Notes: generated by a model not told the origin, from the letters alone. A DNA stretch of 64,000 bases from Sulfuritalea sp. (GCA_016708585.1 JADJFK010000013.1:1-64000); one strand, 5' to 3'; positions 32,401-41,131 are shown, counted from the first letter of the stretch. Made by a program: numbers and translations.

Positions 32401-33560
32401 TAGGCGGCGGCATGAGTTTTTCAACGGCTGCTAACTTGAATCTCGCGGCCGTGATCGCTGGCGGGCCGCTGAACATCGATGCCGGTGCCGGCGACGTTGT
32501 CTTGACGACCACTGGAGTTATCACGATTTCCGGTCCCGGCAAGGTACATGGCCGCAACCTGTATTTCAATTTTGCCAACGCCGTCAATTTCGTCGGCGGC
32601 AGCAATGTCGTGAATCCGAACGTGTCGAACAATCTTTCGATCAAGGCCAGTGGCGATGTGACGATCAATGCGTCCAGCATGAGTATTTCGGGTGGCACCA
32701 CGATCGCGGGCGCAGGTAAGAACCTCACGAATGACGCGGTGATTCAAGCAGAGGGTGCGCTGGTTATCGATACCACAGGCGATTTCATCCTGAGCGGCGG
32801 CACGGCAACGGCGAACGGCGCCACGGCCGTAGCGCAGGCCAACGCATTCCTGTCCGCGAAGACGCTCGACCTCAAGGTCGGCGGGAATTTCATCATCAAG
32901 GGTGGCACCGCCAACCTGGCCGGCGGCGAGGCCAATGCGAGCGCCATCGTGCTGATCAATTCGGGCAAGGCGGTCGAGGTAGATGGCCATTTCCTCATCA
33001 CCGGCGGCACCATCACGGGCAGCGGAAAGCGCGCCACCGCCCTGGCGGTGTTCGATCCGGACGTGCCGCTCAACATCAAGACCGGAGGCAGCGTCGCCGT
33101 GGTCGCCGGGACGGCGCCCTCCGCGTCGGCAAATCTGCTGGCCTCGGCGGGCATTCTCAACGCCGGCCCGATCGATTTCAACATCGGGGGTTCCGGCGAC
33201 TTCATCCATCCCGATCCGGTCGTCGCCGGATTGCTTGGCGCGGGCATAAAGTCCGGGCTGATCATTGCCGGCAGCAGGGGATCGGGACTGTTCGACGTAT
33301 TCGACAATCCGGTGACCAACGTAACCTCCACCAGTTACCCGATCAGCTACAAGTTTACCCATGGCGGGCGATTGACCGTGATTACCGATTTTTCGGGGAA
33401 TGCCGATGCATTCGTGCAGTCGCGTGCACCGCTGGGCGTGGATGAATCGCTGCTCGGCTACCTGTATTATTCAATCAACACCGAGACGATAGCCAAGAGC
33501 CGCCGCGGCGAGAACGACCAGGGCAACTTCAAGCGCAGGACCGCAGGTCAATGCAAATGA
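20410..33560 (+). pseudogene. filamentous-haemagglutinin-like two-partner secretion exoprotein (multiple frameshifts)
   Basis: A ~13.2-kb gene for a ~4380-residue adhesin-like protein. Its ATG overlaps the last 11 bases of the transporter gene, so expression is coupled. After a signal region (R-M-S-F-A-V-A-A-A-F-S-S-V-A-L-G) comes the TPS/haemagglutinin activity domain with I-N-W-R-G-F-S-I-G, N-G-R-V-F-L-I-N-Q-N-G-I-A-F-G and L-V-V-S-S-L-G-L. This domain is recognised by FhaC-type POTRA domains. The middle (about 23350–31570) is a tandem array of ~140-residue repeats. The unique C-terminal 2 kb ends in a basic tail (K-R-R-T-A-G-Q-C-K). The frame is open 20410–~23660, again for long stretches at 25367–~27420 and 31320–33560, and broken many times between. 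As deposited it cannot make one protein. Confidence 0.85.
23350..31570 (+). repeat. ~20-copy tandem array of ~420-bp repeats inside the exoprotein gene
   Basis: Successive copies of the segment encoding L-T-T-S-T-S-G-N-V-I-L-T-G start near 23359, 23777, 24187, 24601, 25019, 25438, 25858, 26278, 26698, 27115, 27535, 27952, 28368, 28780, 29201, 29620 and 30036. More divergent T-T-T-G-S-G-N-V-I-L copies lie near 30378, 30796 and 31213. The intact period is 420 bp (140 codons), exact between 25438 and 26698. Intervals that are not multiples of three mark frame breaks. Copies 5–9 are almost identical, while the last three form a second subtype. The copy near 30120–30340 is badly scrambled. Confidence 0.92.
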
Positions 33561-33570
33561 GGAGAGCATC

Positions 33571-34269
33571 ATGAACATCAGCCGCTTTATTCTCGCCGTA
33601 CTGGCTTGCCTGATCGCGGGCAGCGCCTTCGCCAATGGCACCATCATCCAGCTTTCGGGAACGCTCTCGGTCAAGCGCGCGGACGGCTCGACGCGGATTC
33701 TTTCCATGAAGTCCGAGGTCATTCCCGGCGATACCCTGGAAACGCAGAAGGACAGCTATGCGCAAATCAAGTTCAAGGACGGCGCAACCATCACCCTGAA
33801 GCCGAACACCCAGTTTACGGTCGCGGCCTATACCTTCGTCGAAGCCAGGCCGAAAGAGGACAGCGCGGTGTTCAGCCTGCTGAAGGGCGGTATTCGCGCG
33901 GTATCCGGACTGATCAGCAAGCGTGGCGACGAAGACGCCTACAAGATGACCACAGCGACGACGACCATCGGCATTCGCGGCACGACATTCGATGTCGATG
34001 ACTGCAAGACGGGCAGTTGCAGGAAGGAGGGGGCCAGCGACGGCGCGCTCCACGAGGCCGGCGTCTATGTGAGCGTGCGCGATGGCGAAGTCCTGGTGAC
34101 CAACAGTGCAGGATCCCTGTCCATTGGGGCAGGCCAGTTCGGCTTCATTGCGGCAAACAACATCCTGCCGAAACTGTTGCCCGGCGATCCCGGCCTGGGC
34201 GTCATCCCGCAGACGTCGATCATCGAAACCATCACTTCCGGCGGCAAGAACGTGGGCATCTGCGACTGA
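33571..34269 (+). CDS. FecR-domain periplasmic protein of the TPS operon
   Basis: 232 residues: a signal peptide (MNISRFILAVLACLIAGSAFA), then a FecR domain with G-T-L-S-V-K-R-A-D-G-S-T-R, V-I-P-G-D-T-L-E-T, Y-A-Q-I-K-F-K-D-G and T-T-T-I-G-I-R-G-T-T-F-D-V. A C-pair (D-D-C-K-T-G-S-C) follows the last motif. Unlike the sigma regulator FecR, it has no cytoplasmic part or membrane helix, so it is exported. Such genes often follow FHA-like genes; a role in assembling or anchoring the exoprotein is inference. It starts 10 bp after the exoprotein stop with a GAGGAGAG ribosome site. Confidence 0.82.
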   Translation: MNISRFILAVLACLIAGSAFANGTIIQLSGTLSVKRADGSTRILSMKSEVIPGDTLETQKDSYAQIKFKDGATITLKPNTQFTVAAYTFVEARPKEDSAVFSLLKGGIRAVSGLISKRGDEDAYKMTTATTTIGIRGTTFDVDDCKTGSCRKEGASDGALHEAGVYVSVRDGEVLVTNSAGSLSIGAGQFGFIAANNILPKLLPGDPGLGVIPQTSIIETITSGGKNVGICD

Positions 34270-34303
34270 CGCGGCGCCACAAGGGCGCCACAAGGGCGGA
34301 ACA

Positions 34304-34327
34304 GGGCCCGACTTGGGCGGCTTTTTG
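34304..34327 (+). terminator. possible terminator after the TPS operon
   Basis: A short hairpin (GCCC-gactt-GGGC at 34306–34318) followed by cggCTTTTT, 35 bp after the FecR-domain gene. The stem is only four to five pairs, so this is weak. It falls just before ftsK, where a boundary is expected. Confidence 0.35.
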
Positions 34328-34411
34328 TGGCTTGCGCGGCGGGGCGGCCGGACATAATCTGCCAGTGTCCGTCATTCCGGTTCGGGTTCGACCACGAGCC
34401 GGCCGTACTCC

Positions 34412-36721
34412 ATGAACGCCGTCAGCGCCTCCGACTCCACTGCGACCCCACTGCCGGAAAAACTTGCCCTGCTGGTGCATGAGGCGCGCTGGCTGCTGGT
34501 CGGCCTGGGCGGACTCTACCTGGCGCTGGTGTTGTGGGGGTTCGATCGCGCCGATCCGGGCTGGTCGCACTCGGCGGCCGTGGAACGCATCGCCAACCCG
34601 GGCGGACGCTTCGGCGCATGGCTCGGCGATCTCCTGTTGTACCTGTTCGGGATCTCCGCCTGGTGGTGGGTGGTGCTGCCGTTTTTCCTGGTGGCGTGGG
34701 GCTATCACCGCCTGAGCCACCTGTTCGGCGGCGACCGCCGCCCGCTGCTGATCGCCCTGACCGGATTTCTCGTGCTCCTGCTGGCAAGCTGCGGCCTCGA
34801 AGCCATGCGCTTCTGGAGCAGCAAGGCGGCGCTGCCGATGGAACCGGGCGGCATGCTCGGCTACGAAGTCGGGCGCATGGTCTCCCTGTTCCTCGGTTAC
34901 ACCGGCGGCACGCTGGTCCTGCTGGTGCTGGGCATGATCGGCTTCAGCCTGTTCACCGGCGTGTCGTGGATCTCCGCGGCCGAGAAGACGGGGACCCTGA
35001 TCGAGGGCGCGTATCTCGGCCTTTGCAGCCTGTGGGAAGGCTGGCAGGACAGGCGTTATGGCCGCGCGGTGGCCGAACAGCGCGAGGAGGTGGTGGAAAC
35101 CGAGCGGCGCAAGGTCGAGGAAAGCCCGGTCCGCATCGAACCCGTCGAAATCGTGGTGCCGGTGGCGCCCAAGGCCGTCGCGCGGGCCGAGAAGGAGCGT
35201 CAGGCGCCGCTGTTCTTCGACGCGCCGGGCGGCGCCCTGCCGCCGCTGCACCTGCTGGCCGAGCCGTCGCACAATCCTGCCGACCTGCCGGCCGCCGAGA
35301 CCCTCGAATTCACCTCGCGCCTGATCGAGAGGAAACTCGCCGACTTCAACGTCGAGGCCAAGGTGCTGACGGCGCACCCCGGACCGGTGGTGACGCGCTA
35401 CGAGATCGAGCCGGCGGTCGGCGTCAAGGGCAGCCAGATCGTCAATCTCTCCAAGGACCTGGCGCGCGCCCTGTCGCTGGTGTCGATCCGCGTGGTCGAG
35501 ACGGTGCCGGGGAAATCCTGCATGGCGCTGGAGCTCCCCAATCCGCGGCGGCAGATCGTGCGCCTGTCGGAAATCATCGGCTCGCAGGCCTACCACGGCA
35601 TGCATTCGCCGCTGTCGATGGCGATGGGCAAGGACATCGGCGGCCAGCCGGTGGTCGTCGATCTGGCCAAGATGCCGCACCTGCTGGTGGCCGGCACCAC
35701 GGGGTCGGGCAAGTCGGTCGGGGTCAATGCGATGATCCTTTCTCTGATCTACAAGTCCGAGCCCAAGGACGTGCGCATGATCATGGTCGACCCCAAGATG
35801 CTGGAACTGTCGATCTACGAAGGCATCCCGCACCTGCTGGCGCCGGTGGTGACCGACATGACCAAGGCGGCCAACGCGCTGCACTGGTGCGTCGGCGAAA
35901 TGGAGCGGCGCTACAAGCTGATGTCCGCGCTGGGCGTGCGCAACCTGTCGGGCTACAACAGCAAGATCAACGAGGCGAAGAAGGCCGGCGAGTCCATCCC
36001 CAACCCCTTCTCGCTGACCGCCAATACCGAAATCGGGCCCGAGCCGCTGGAGCCGCTGCCCTACATCGTGGTGGTGATCGACGAGCTGGCCGACCTGATG
36101 ATGGTGGTCGGCAAGAAGATCGAGGAACTCATCGCGCGCCTGGCGCAGAAGGCCCGCGCCTCGGGCATCCACCTGATCCTCGCCACGCAGCGGCCCAGCG
36201 TCGACGTGATCACCGGCCTGATCAAGGCCAACATCCCGACCCGCATCGCCTTCCAGGTTTCATCGAAGATCGATTCGCGCACCATCCTCGACCAGATGGG
36301 CGCCGAAGCGCTGCTCGGCCAGGGCGACATGCTCTTCCTCGCGCCGGGCACCGGCCTGCCGGTGCGCGTGCATGGCGCCTTCGTCGCCGACGAGGAAGTG
36401 CATCACGTCGTCGACCACCTGAAGAAGGTCGGCCCGCCCGACTACATCGACGGCCTGCTCGACGGGCCGGCGGCGGAGGACGGAGAAGTCGGCGCCGGCG
36501 ACGCGGCAACGGGCGACGCCGAAGCCGACCCGATGTACGACCAGGCCGTGGAAGTCGTGCTGAAGACGCGGCGGCCCTCGATCTCGCTGGTGCAGCGCCA
36601 CCTGCGCATCGGCTACAACCGCGCCGCGCGCCTGATCGAAGCCATGGAAAAGGCCGGGCTGGTGACGCCGATGAACGGCGCGGGCGGGCGCGAGGTCATC
36701 GCGCCGAACCGGGCGGAGTAG
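34412..36721 (+). CDS. ftsK: DNA translocase FtsK
   Basis: 769 residues, typical of the shorter betaproteobacterial FtsK. The N-terminal ~200 residues contain four membrane helices. A charged linker follows, then the motor with Walker A G-T-T-G-S-G-K-S-V-G at about 429–438, Walker B V-V-V-I-D-E-L-A-D-L, and A-T-Q-R-P-S-V-D-V-I-T-G. The C-terminal ~65 residues are the winged-helix gamma domain (R-P-S-I-S-L-V-Q-R-H-L-R-I-G-Y-N-R-A-A-R) that reads KOPS sites. It pumps chromosome termini and activates XerCD at the septum. In many betaproteobacteria it is directly followed by lolA; here a toxin–antitoxin pair intervenes. Confidence 0.97.
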   Translation: MNAVSASDSTATPLPEKLALLVHEARWLLVGLGGLYLALVLWGFDRADPGWSHSAAVERIANPGGRFGAWLGDLLLYLFGISAWWWVVLPFFLVAWGYHRLSHLFGGDRRPLLIALTGFLVLLLASCGLEAMRFWSSKAALPMEPGGMLGYEVGRMVSLFLGYTGGTLVLLVLGMIGFSLFTGVSWISAAEKTGTLIEGAYLGLCSLWEGWQDRRYGRAVAEQREEVVETERRKVEESPVRIEPVEIVVPVAPKAVARAEKERQAPLFFDAPGGALPPLHLLAEPSHNPADLPAAETLEFTSRLIERKLADFNVEAKVLTAHPGPVVTRYEIEPAVGVKGSQIVNLSKDLARALSLVSIRVVETVPGKSCMALELPNPRRQIVRLSEIIGSQAYHGMHSPLSMAMGKDIGGQPVVVDLAKMPHLLVAGTTGSGKSVGVNAMILSLIYKSEPKDVRMIMVDPKMLELSIYEGIPHLLAPVVTDMTKAANALHWCVGEMERRYKLMSALGVRNLSGYNSKINEAKKAGESIPNPFSLTANTEIGPEPLEPLPYIVVVIDELADLMMVVGKKIEELIARLAQKARASGIHLILATQRPSVDVITGLIKANIPTRIAFQVSSKIDSRTILDQMGAEALLGQGDMLFLAPGTGLPVRVHGAFVADEEVHHVVDHLKKVGPPDYIDGLLDGPAAEDGEVGAGDAATGDAEADPMYDQAVEVVLKTRRPSISLVQRHLRIGYNRAARLIEAMEKAGLVTPMNGAGGREVIAPNRAE

Positions 36722-36853
36722 CTGGCCGGCCGGAGCATTACCACGGCGGTAATCCCGGCATTGGCATGAGCTTTGACCTGCTCGGTCATTGCGTGCGTTT
36801 CCTTTCCGTCCGCACCGATTCCGGGATCGAATCGCTTGCCATCACGACCTTCC

Positions 36854-36882
36854 TGTTGCGGCCAGTCGGCATCCGCTATACT
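36854..36882 (+). promoter_or_regulatory. candidate promoter of the toxin–antitoxin pair
   Basis: TATACT at 36877–36882 lies 32 bp before the antitoxin ATG. The −35 is poor: TTGCGG at 36856 with a 15-base spacer, or TGTTGC at 36854 with 17. An independent promoter is expected for a toxin–antitoxin unit. Confidence 0.4.
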
Positions 36883-36913
36883 TTGTGGAAATCTTCAACA
36901 AGCGGAGCAGGTC

Positions 36914-37147
36914 ATGTCTACCGTCAATTTCAGTGTGCCGGATGATGTCAAGGATGAGTTCAACGCGGTCTTCTCGGGCCAGAACAAGAGCGCCATCATC
37001 GCCGAGCTGATGCGCGAGGCAGTGGAGCGGGCCAGGCGCAAGGAGCGCAGCCGTGCCGCGATCAGCCGCATCATGGCGCGGCGCGAGCGCGCCCCCGGCG
37101 TGACCGAAGCTTCATTCCGCAAGGCCCGCGAAAAAGGTCGACCGTGA
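36914..37147 (+). CDS. VapB-like antitoxin
   Basis: 77 residues. The N-terminus (MSTVNFSVPDDVKDEF) fits a ribbon-helix-helix DNA-binding fold: a beta strand then N-K-S-A-I-I-A-E-L-M-R-E-A-V-E-R helices. The remainder is a basic, unstructured tail that would wrap the toxin. The stop codon overlaps the toxin's GTG (GTGA), the usual coupling. I chose the ATG at 36914 over an upstream in-frame extension because the RHH fold begins there. The partner identifies the type II system; without it this would be only an RHH protein. Confidence 0.8.
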   Translation: MSTVNFSVPDDVKDEFNAVFSGQNKSAIIAELMREAVERARRKERSRAAISRIMARRERAPGVTEASFRKAREKGRP

Positions 37148-37566
37148 TCCTGGTGGTAGACGCCAGTGTCGCCATCAAGTGGTTTCTTCATTTCCGTGAA
37201 GGCGAAGACTACTGCCAGCGCGCCCTGGAGATTCTTGCGCGCGTCGATGAGGGCCGTGCAGTGATGGTGCAGCCGCCCCACTTCCTGGCCGAAATGGGCG
37301 CAGTGCTGGCGCGGGAAAAGCCGGCCGACGCGTTGTCTGACCTGAGAGACCTGATGGCTGTCGAGTTCGAGTCGGTTACGGAGCCGGTTGTTTACGAGTC
37401 CGCCTGCAAACTGGCCCTGCGCCTGGGCCAGCATCTGTTCGATACCCTGTATCACGCCGTGGCGCTGCACACGCCGGGCGCAACCCTGGTGACGGCCGAC
37501 AAGCGCTACTTCAGCAAGGCCAGGGATGTCGGACGCATCACTCTACTGGCGGACTTCGTCCCATGA
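37144..37566 (+). CDS. VapC-like PIN-domain toxin
   Basis: 140 residues with the PIN ribonuclease acidic residues: D in V-V-D-A-S-V-A-I-K-W (position 6), E in H-F-L-A-E-M-G-A-V-L, D in L-F-D-T-L-Y-H-A-V-A-L and D in L-V-T-A-D-K-R-Y-F. VapC toxins cut tRNA or rRNA when freed from antitoxin. It starts with GTG overlapping the antitoxin stop. Its own stop overlaps the lolA start in an ATGA, so an essential lipoprotein chaperone is translationally tied to a toxin gene. The pair looks inserted into the ftsK–lolA junction. Confidence 0.88.
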   Translation: MILVVDASVAIKWFLHFREGEDYCQRALEILARVDEGRAVMVQPPHFLAEMGAVLAREKPADALSDLRDLMAVEFESVTEPVVYESACKLALRLGQHLFDTLYHAVALHTPGATLVTADKRYFSKARDVGRITLLADFVP

Positions 37567-38171
37567 AATACGGCATCGCGGCTCTTTCCCTCATGGCTTC
37601 CTGCCTGGCCGCCAACGCCGCCGGCCTCGACCAGCTCAAGGCCTTCCTCGACACCAACCGCAGCGCGCGCGGTATGTTCACGCAAACCGTGATTGCCAAG
37701 TCCGGGCGCAAGCCGCAGCAGTCGGCCGGCATCTTCGCGCTGCAGCGGCCCGGCAAGTTCCGCTGGTCCTACGAGACGCCCTACAAGCAATTGCTGGTCA
37801 GCGACGGCAACAAGCTCTGGAGTTACGACCCCGACCTGAAGCAGGTCGCGGTGAAGAAGCTCGGCTCGGCCTTTGGCGCCAGCCCGGCGGCGCTGCTGGC
37901 GGGACAGAATCTGGATCAGCACTTCGAGCTCAAGGAAGGTATTGCCGCGGATGGACTGGAATTCGTCGAGGCCACACCCAAGGGCGGCGACGCCAGCTTC
38001 GAGCGCGTCAAGATCGGCTTTGCCGCCAACCGCCCGGCGAGCATGGAAATCCACGACAGCTTCGGCCAGGTGACGATGCTGCGCTTCACCCAGTTCGAGG
38101 CCAATCCGGCGCTGCCGGCAAGCCTGTTCCGCTTCGTCGCACCGGCCGGGGCCGATGTCGTCGGCGACTGA
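37563..38171 (+). CDS. lolA: outer-membrane lipoprotein carrier protein LolA
   Basis: 202 residues with a signal peptide (G-I-A-A-L-S-L-M-A-S-C-L-A-A-N-A). The mature chain begins L-D-Q-L-K-A-F-L-D-T and contains R-G-M-F-T-Q-T-V and P-G-K-F-R-W-S-Y-E-T-P-Y, the recognisable LolA strand pattern. LolA carries lipoproteins through the periplasm from LolCDE to LolB. Its ATG overlaps the PIN toxin stop. Downstream, where rarA would follow, lies the integron, so lolA is now the last gene before the cassette array. Confidence 0.95.
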   Translation: MKYGIAALSLMASCLAANAAGLDQLKAFLDTNRSARGMFTQTVIAKSGRKPQQSAGIFALQRPGKFRWSYETPYKQLLVSDGNKLWSYDPDLKQVAVKKLGSAFGASPAALLAGQNLDQHFELKEGIAADGLEFVEATPKGGDASFERVKIGFAANRPASMEIHDSFGQVTMLRFTQFEANPALPASLFRFVAPAGADVVGD

Positions 38172-38626
38172 TCGCCAAATCCACCTGCCTGCTCGCCAGC
38201 GAGGACATCGCGAAAGAAATGTCGGAGCTGCAGACGGACTTTTGAAAAGTCGGCTCTGGCGATACGGTGCGCAACAAGCATGCCCGGCGCCCCGGTACGG
38301 ACTCAAGCAGGCTGCCGGCGTGGGGCGGAGTATGGAGAACGACGATTCGCGCAGGGATCGGCGAGTGGTGTATATCGGCGGCGAATTGTGCGTCACCCCC
38401 GAGCGGAGCCGGGAGGGCACGAAGTGACCGGACGGCGCAGCGAGAGGGGCGAAGCCACGACCGCAGGGAGTGGTGACGTTCGAATGAGTTGTTCTCCGGC
38501 GCGCAGCGCCGGGGGACAAGTCAGTCGGACAACAATTCGCCGCCGTTCTCCAGCGCGCAGGCAGACAGCCACGATGGGGCCGGAGTTCGGCATCCTCACT
38601 CCCCACCATCGGAGGCGCTGCGCGCT
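38172..38626. other. gene-free distal end of the integron array
   Basis: This ~455-bp stretch after lolA holds no convincing gene. It contains one copy of the array-wide motif at 38246–38266. A palindromic segment at about 38492–38516 reads TTCTCC-GGCGCGCAGCGCC-GGGGGAC. A 16-bp inverted repeat has arms GTTCTCCAGCGCGCAG at 38545–38560 and its complement at 38618–38633; the second arm runs into the last attC. These look like remains of a lost cassette or of a folded recombination site. Confidence 0.5.
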
Positions 38627-38696
38627 GGAGAACGTTTGAATTCACCGGCGGTGCGCGGCTTTATCGCGCAGCGTCCGGTGGAATGATGGGTTAGGC
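38627..38696 (-). repeat. attC site A (distal end of array)
   Basis: About 70 bp. The plus strand ends in the core GTTAGGC (38690–38696), and the centre TGCGCGGC–tttatc–GCGCAGCG forms the usual imperfect hairpin. The left simple site is degenerate (GGAGAAC). It follows the methyltransferase gene in cassette direction. Confidence 0.75.
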
Positions 38697-38752
38697 CGAC
38701 AGCCATAAGCACAAAAGTCGGCGCTGGCGAGACGGCAATCAAGATGCGAAGT

Positions 38753-39499
38753 TCACCGTGGCATTAGAGCGAACACACCCCAGCCTAGGTATTCACGGGT
38801 GTAAGTGACATGGCGTGCGGGTTCCGTAGTCAGTTGGGCGCGAACCTCTTTCGCCAACTCGTCGTCGGGATTGGCTTCAAGCCACCGACGCATGGTGAGC
38901 CATTTGGCCGCCTCGTATCTGTCCCAGCCGTCTTGGTTAGCCAGAACCATTTCAACAACGTCATAGCCGAGGTTGCCGAAAGACGAGATAAGTTCTGGAA
39001 GTACGAGGAAGTCAGAGGTTGAGTTGGCAAGACATCTCTTGGCAATATCTTCTGTTGGCGGCAATTGCCGCCAGTAGGGCTCGCCGATGAGGATGATTCC
39101 TCCGGTGCGTAGGCTTTGCGCCAGAAGCTCGATAGTGCCGGCGACACCTCCGGCGATCCAGGTTGCACCAACGCAGGCGGCCACATCGACCTTCTCATTA
39201 GAAACATAACCTGCTGCATCCCCATGAATGAACTTGACTTGATCGGCAATGCCGAGTTCTTCAGCACGAAGTTTCGCTTGCTCGGTAAACAACTGGCTCA
39301 TGTCGATGCCAGTGCCGACGATACCGTGATCGCGTGCCCAAGTGCATAGCATCTCTCCCGAACCACTGCCGAGGTCAAGCACTCGTACCCCAGACGCCAG
39401 ATGCAACGCCGCACCAAGAGTGGCGAACTTATCTGGTGTGAACGGGTTATGGATGCGGTGAGCACTTTCAGTGATGTTGAATATTCGTGGGATGTCCAT
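38753..39499 (-). CDS. SAM-dependent methyltransferase (cassette gene)
   Basis: 248 residues. A class I methyltransferase motif I (V-R-V-L-D-L-G-S-G-S-G-E-M) lies at about 40–52. Motif II acid G-T-G-I-D-M-S, F-I-H-G-D-A-A-G, and a motif-IV region V-D-V-A-A-C-V-G-A-T-W follow. It belongs to the UbiE/Coq5-like small-molecule group; the substrate is unknown. The start MDIPRIF is chosen because the longer in-frame extension runs into attC B. Base composition is visibly less GC-rich than lolA or rarA. It lies in the same direction as the other cassettes and ends ~57 bp before attC A. Confidence 0.82.
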   Translation of the reverse strand: MDIPRIFNITESAHRIHNPFTPDKFATLGAALHLASGVRVLDLGSGSGEMLCTWARDHGIVGTGIDMSQLFTEQAKLRAEELGIADQVKFIHGDAAGYVSNEKVDVAACVGATWIAGGVAGTIELLAQSLRTGGIILIGEPYWRQLPPTEDIAKRCLANSTSDFLVLPELISSFGNLGYDVVEMVLANQDGWDRYEAAKWLTMRRWLEANPDDELAKEVRAQLTTEPARHVTYTREYLGWGVFALMPR

Positions 39500-39540
39500 T
39501 GTGAAAAACTTTCTTGTGGGGTCGGATAGATTCGGTCGAG

Positions 39541-39610
39541 GCCTAACGTCTGAAATCACAGGCGCTGCGCGGCTTCATCGCGCAGCGTCCTGTGGATTGA
39601 TGGGTTATGC
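39541..39610 (-). repeat. attC site B
   Basis: Plus-strand GCCTAAC at 39541–39547 and GTTATGC at 39604–39610 bracket a 70-bp imperfect palindrome centred on CTGCGCGGC–ttcatc–GCGCAGCG. The stop codon of the next gene (39605–39607) lies inside the site, which is common for cassette genes. Confidence 0.88.
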
Positions 39611-40054
39611 CTCATCGAGACAAAGCTCAATGAAACCATTACATCCCGGCTCAGGGCCGTTGGGCTGAGTAAACAATACAGAACGAAGATCGGCGAGCAC
39701 ATGAGCCGGTGAATTGGGAAAAAACTGATCGATGACGGCGCGCCTCGCAGCAGATAGATCGGTGGGCGAGAGCGACGAGACTTCAACAAAAACGACCATC
39801 CATCGTCCCGACCTGAAGCGAAGAGAGAATAAATGTCGTCGTGCCTCAGTATCGGGTGGAGCAGGGTCATGTTCTGATGTCGGGGTTATGAAAATAACGA
39901 AGCGAACCGTAGCCTCGCTTGGAGCGCCAGCAACCCAAAACACTTTCTTCTTGTCTGTCACTGGAGGCGAAGGCCGAGCCTCGGACATCGGAATATCGAC
40001 CTTAAAAATCAGTGTGGTGTGGCCACTCTGTGCTTCTGCCATCTTCCATCGCAC
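39605..40054 (-). CDS. hypothetical cassette protein
   Basis: 149 residues that I do not recognise. It has mixed alpha/beta character with F-V-I-F-I-T-P and W-M-V-V-F-V-E-V strands and an acidic C-terminus, without signal peptide or membrane segment. The true start is unclear. Coding-like sequence in the same frame continues upstream to a stop near 40160 (K-V-S-F-H-A-T-G-Q-C-Q-W-S), where no good start exists. An indel or a non-ATG start may therefore have been missed; alternatively the internal M-A-E-A-Q is the start. Its stop is inside attC B, as expected for a cassette gene. Confidence 0.6.
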   Translation of the reverse strand: MRWKMAEAQSGHTTLIFKVDIPMSEARPSPPVTDKKKVFWVAGAPSEATVRFVIFITPTSEHDPAPPDTEARRHLFSLRFRSGRWMVVFVEVSSLSPTDLSAARRAVIDQFFPNSPAHVLADLRSVLFTQPNGPEPGCNGFIELCLDEA

Positions 40055-40272
40055 GATATGTCGATCTGAGTTTCGGCGGCCCTCTTCCTGCTTTACCCAT
40101 TCATCAGTACAGGACCATTGGCACTGGCCCGTCGCGTGGAAGGAAACCTTCTACTTGCCACATGCGGGGGAGGGCCCTCACTCCTTGACCCATGCTTTCC
40201 AAATTGTTGAGCGTGGCCCATGACGACTACCAACAGCAAAACGGGCTTCAGTTCGCGGACGCATGGCGAGAG

Positions 40273-40342
40273 GCATAACGTCTGACGTAACCGGCGCGAC
40301 GCGGCTTCATCGCGGCGCGTCCGGTTGACGGATGGGTTGGGG
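40273..40342 (-). repeat. attC site C
   Basis: GCATAAC (40273–40279) and GTTGGGG (40336–40342) bound a 70-bp site whose arms are ACCGGCGCGACGCGGC and its near-complement after ttcatc. It closes the cassette destroyed by the IS3-family insertions. Confidence 0.85.
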
Positions 40343-40587
40343 CGCTGAAGCTCACCGGCGAGGCGGGCTGGAGACGTGCCCACACCAGCGAAGACCGCGC
40401 ACCGGGTAAGCGAGAAGCGAAGCCACCGCCGCCGCACACCACCCGGGTTGCACAAGAGTCGGCGCTGGCAATACGGTGACCATGGCGCGCTGACAAGGAA
40501 ACACGGCGGATGAAGGCGACACGGGGAAGCCGACCGAGCAACAGCGGACGACCGACGGAAGAATGGGGGGGGGGCGGGCCGGCGGCA
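40343..40587. other. cassette remnant with array motif, no gene
   Basis: About 245 bp between attC C and the truncated IS. I see no convincing ORF. It holds the array motif at 40454–40476. The following ~90 bp, up to GACCGACGGAAG, closely match 45704–45830. A run of ten G's at 40565–40574 lies just before the IS end. Confidence 0.5.
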
Positions 40588-41131
40588 GGAGCTTCCCCCG
40601 AAAATTCGTCTTCCAAGAGATGGGGTATAACGCCCCGGCAAATTGGAAGGAGAAGCGAAGTTGAAGAAGATACCGAAGCAAGAATACACGCCCGAATTCC
40701 GGGAATTGGCGGTAAAGCGAGTGAAGGCAGGCCAGACGGCGGGAGTAGTAGCGAAGGAACTGGGGCTGATCGAGCAGACCCTGCGCAACTGGGTCAAGGC
40801 ATTTGACGCTGGCAAGCTCAATGGCCCCGGAACGAAGCCGGTCACGGCGGAGCAAATGGAACTCTCCAGAGTGCGTGCGGAGAACCTGCGGCTCAAGCGG
40901 GAGAACGAAATCCTAAAAAAGCGGCGGCGTACTTTGCGAGAGAAGCACTGTGAAGTACGCCTGGATCGATACGCACCGGGATGAATTTGAACTGGCGCCG
41001 ATGTGCGAAGCCCTGACGGTCAGCATGAGCGGTTACCGCGCCTGGAAGGGCGGTGGCAGTCCGACGCGGACACGCCTGACCGACACGCAGATGCTGGCGC
41101 TGATCCAGGCGATTCACCAGGAGTTGAAGGG
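40588..41131 (+). mobile_element. IS3-family element copy 1, truncated
   Basis: The left ~544 bp of the same element found complete at 41132–42423 and 53032–54324, in the opposite orientation. It keeps the terminal repeat (GAGCTTCCCCCG, first base altered), the whole OrfA region (40661–40984) and the first ~60 codons of OrfB. It is then cut at G-A-A-G-G-G, exactly where copy 2 begins. The rest of OrfB is missing from the other side of copy 2, so insertion was followed by deletion. The OrfA slippery A-run has six A's, so OrfA runs into a wrong frame. Non-functional. Confidence 0.9.
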
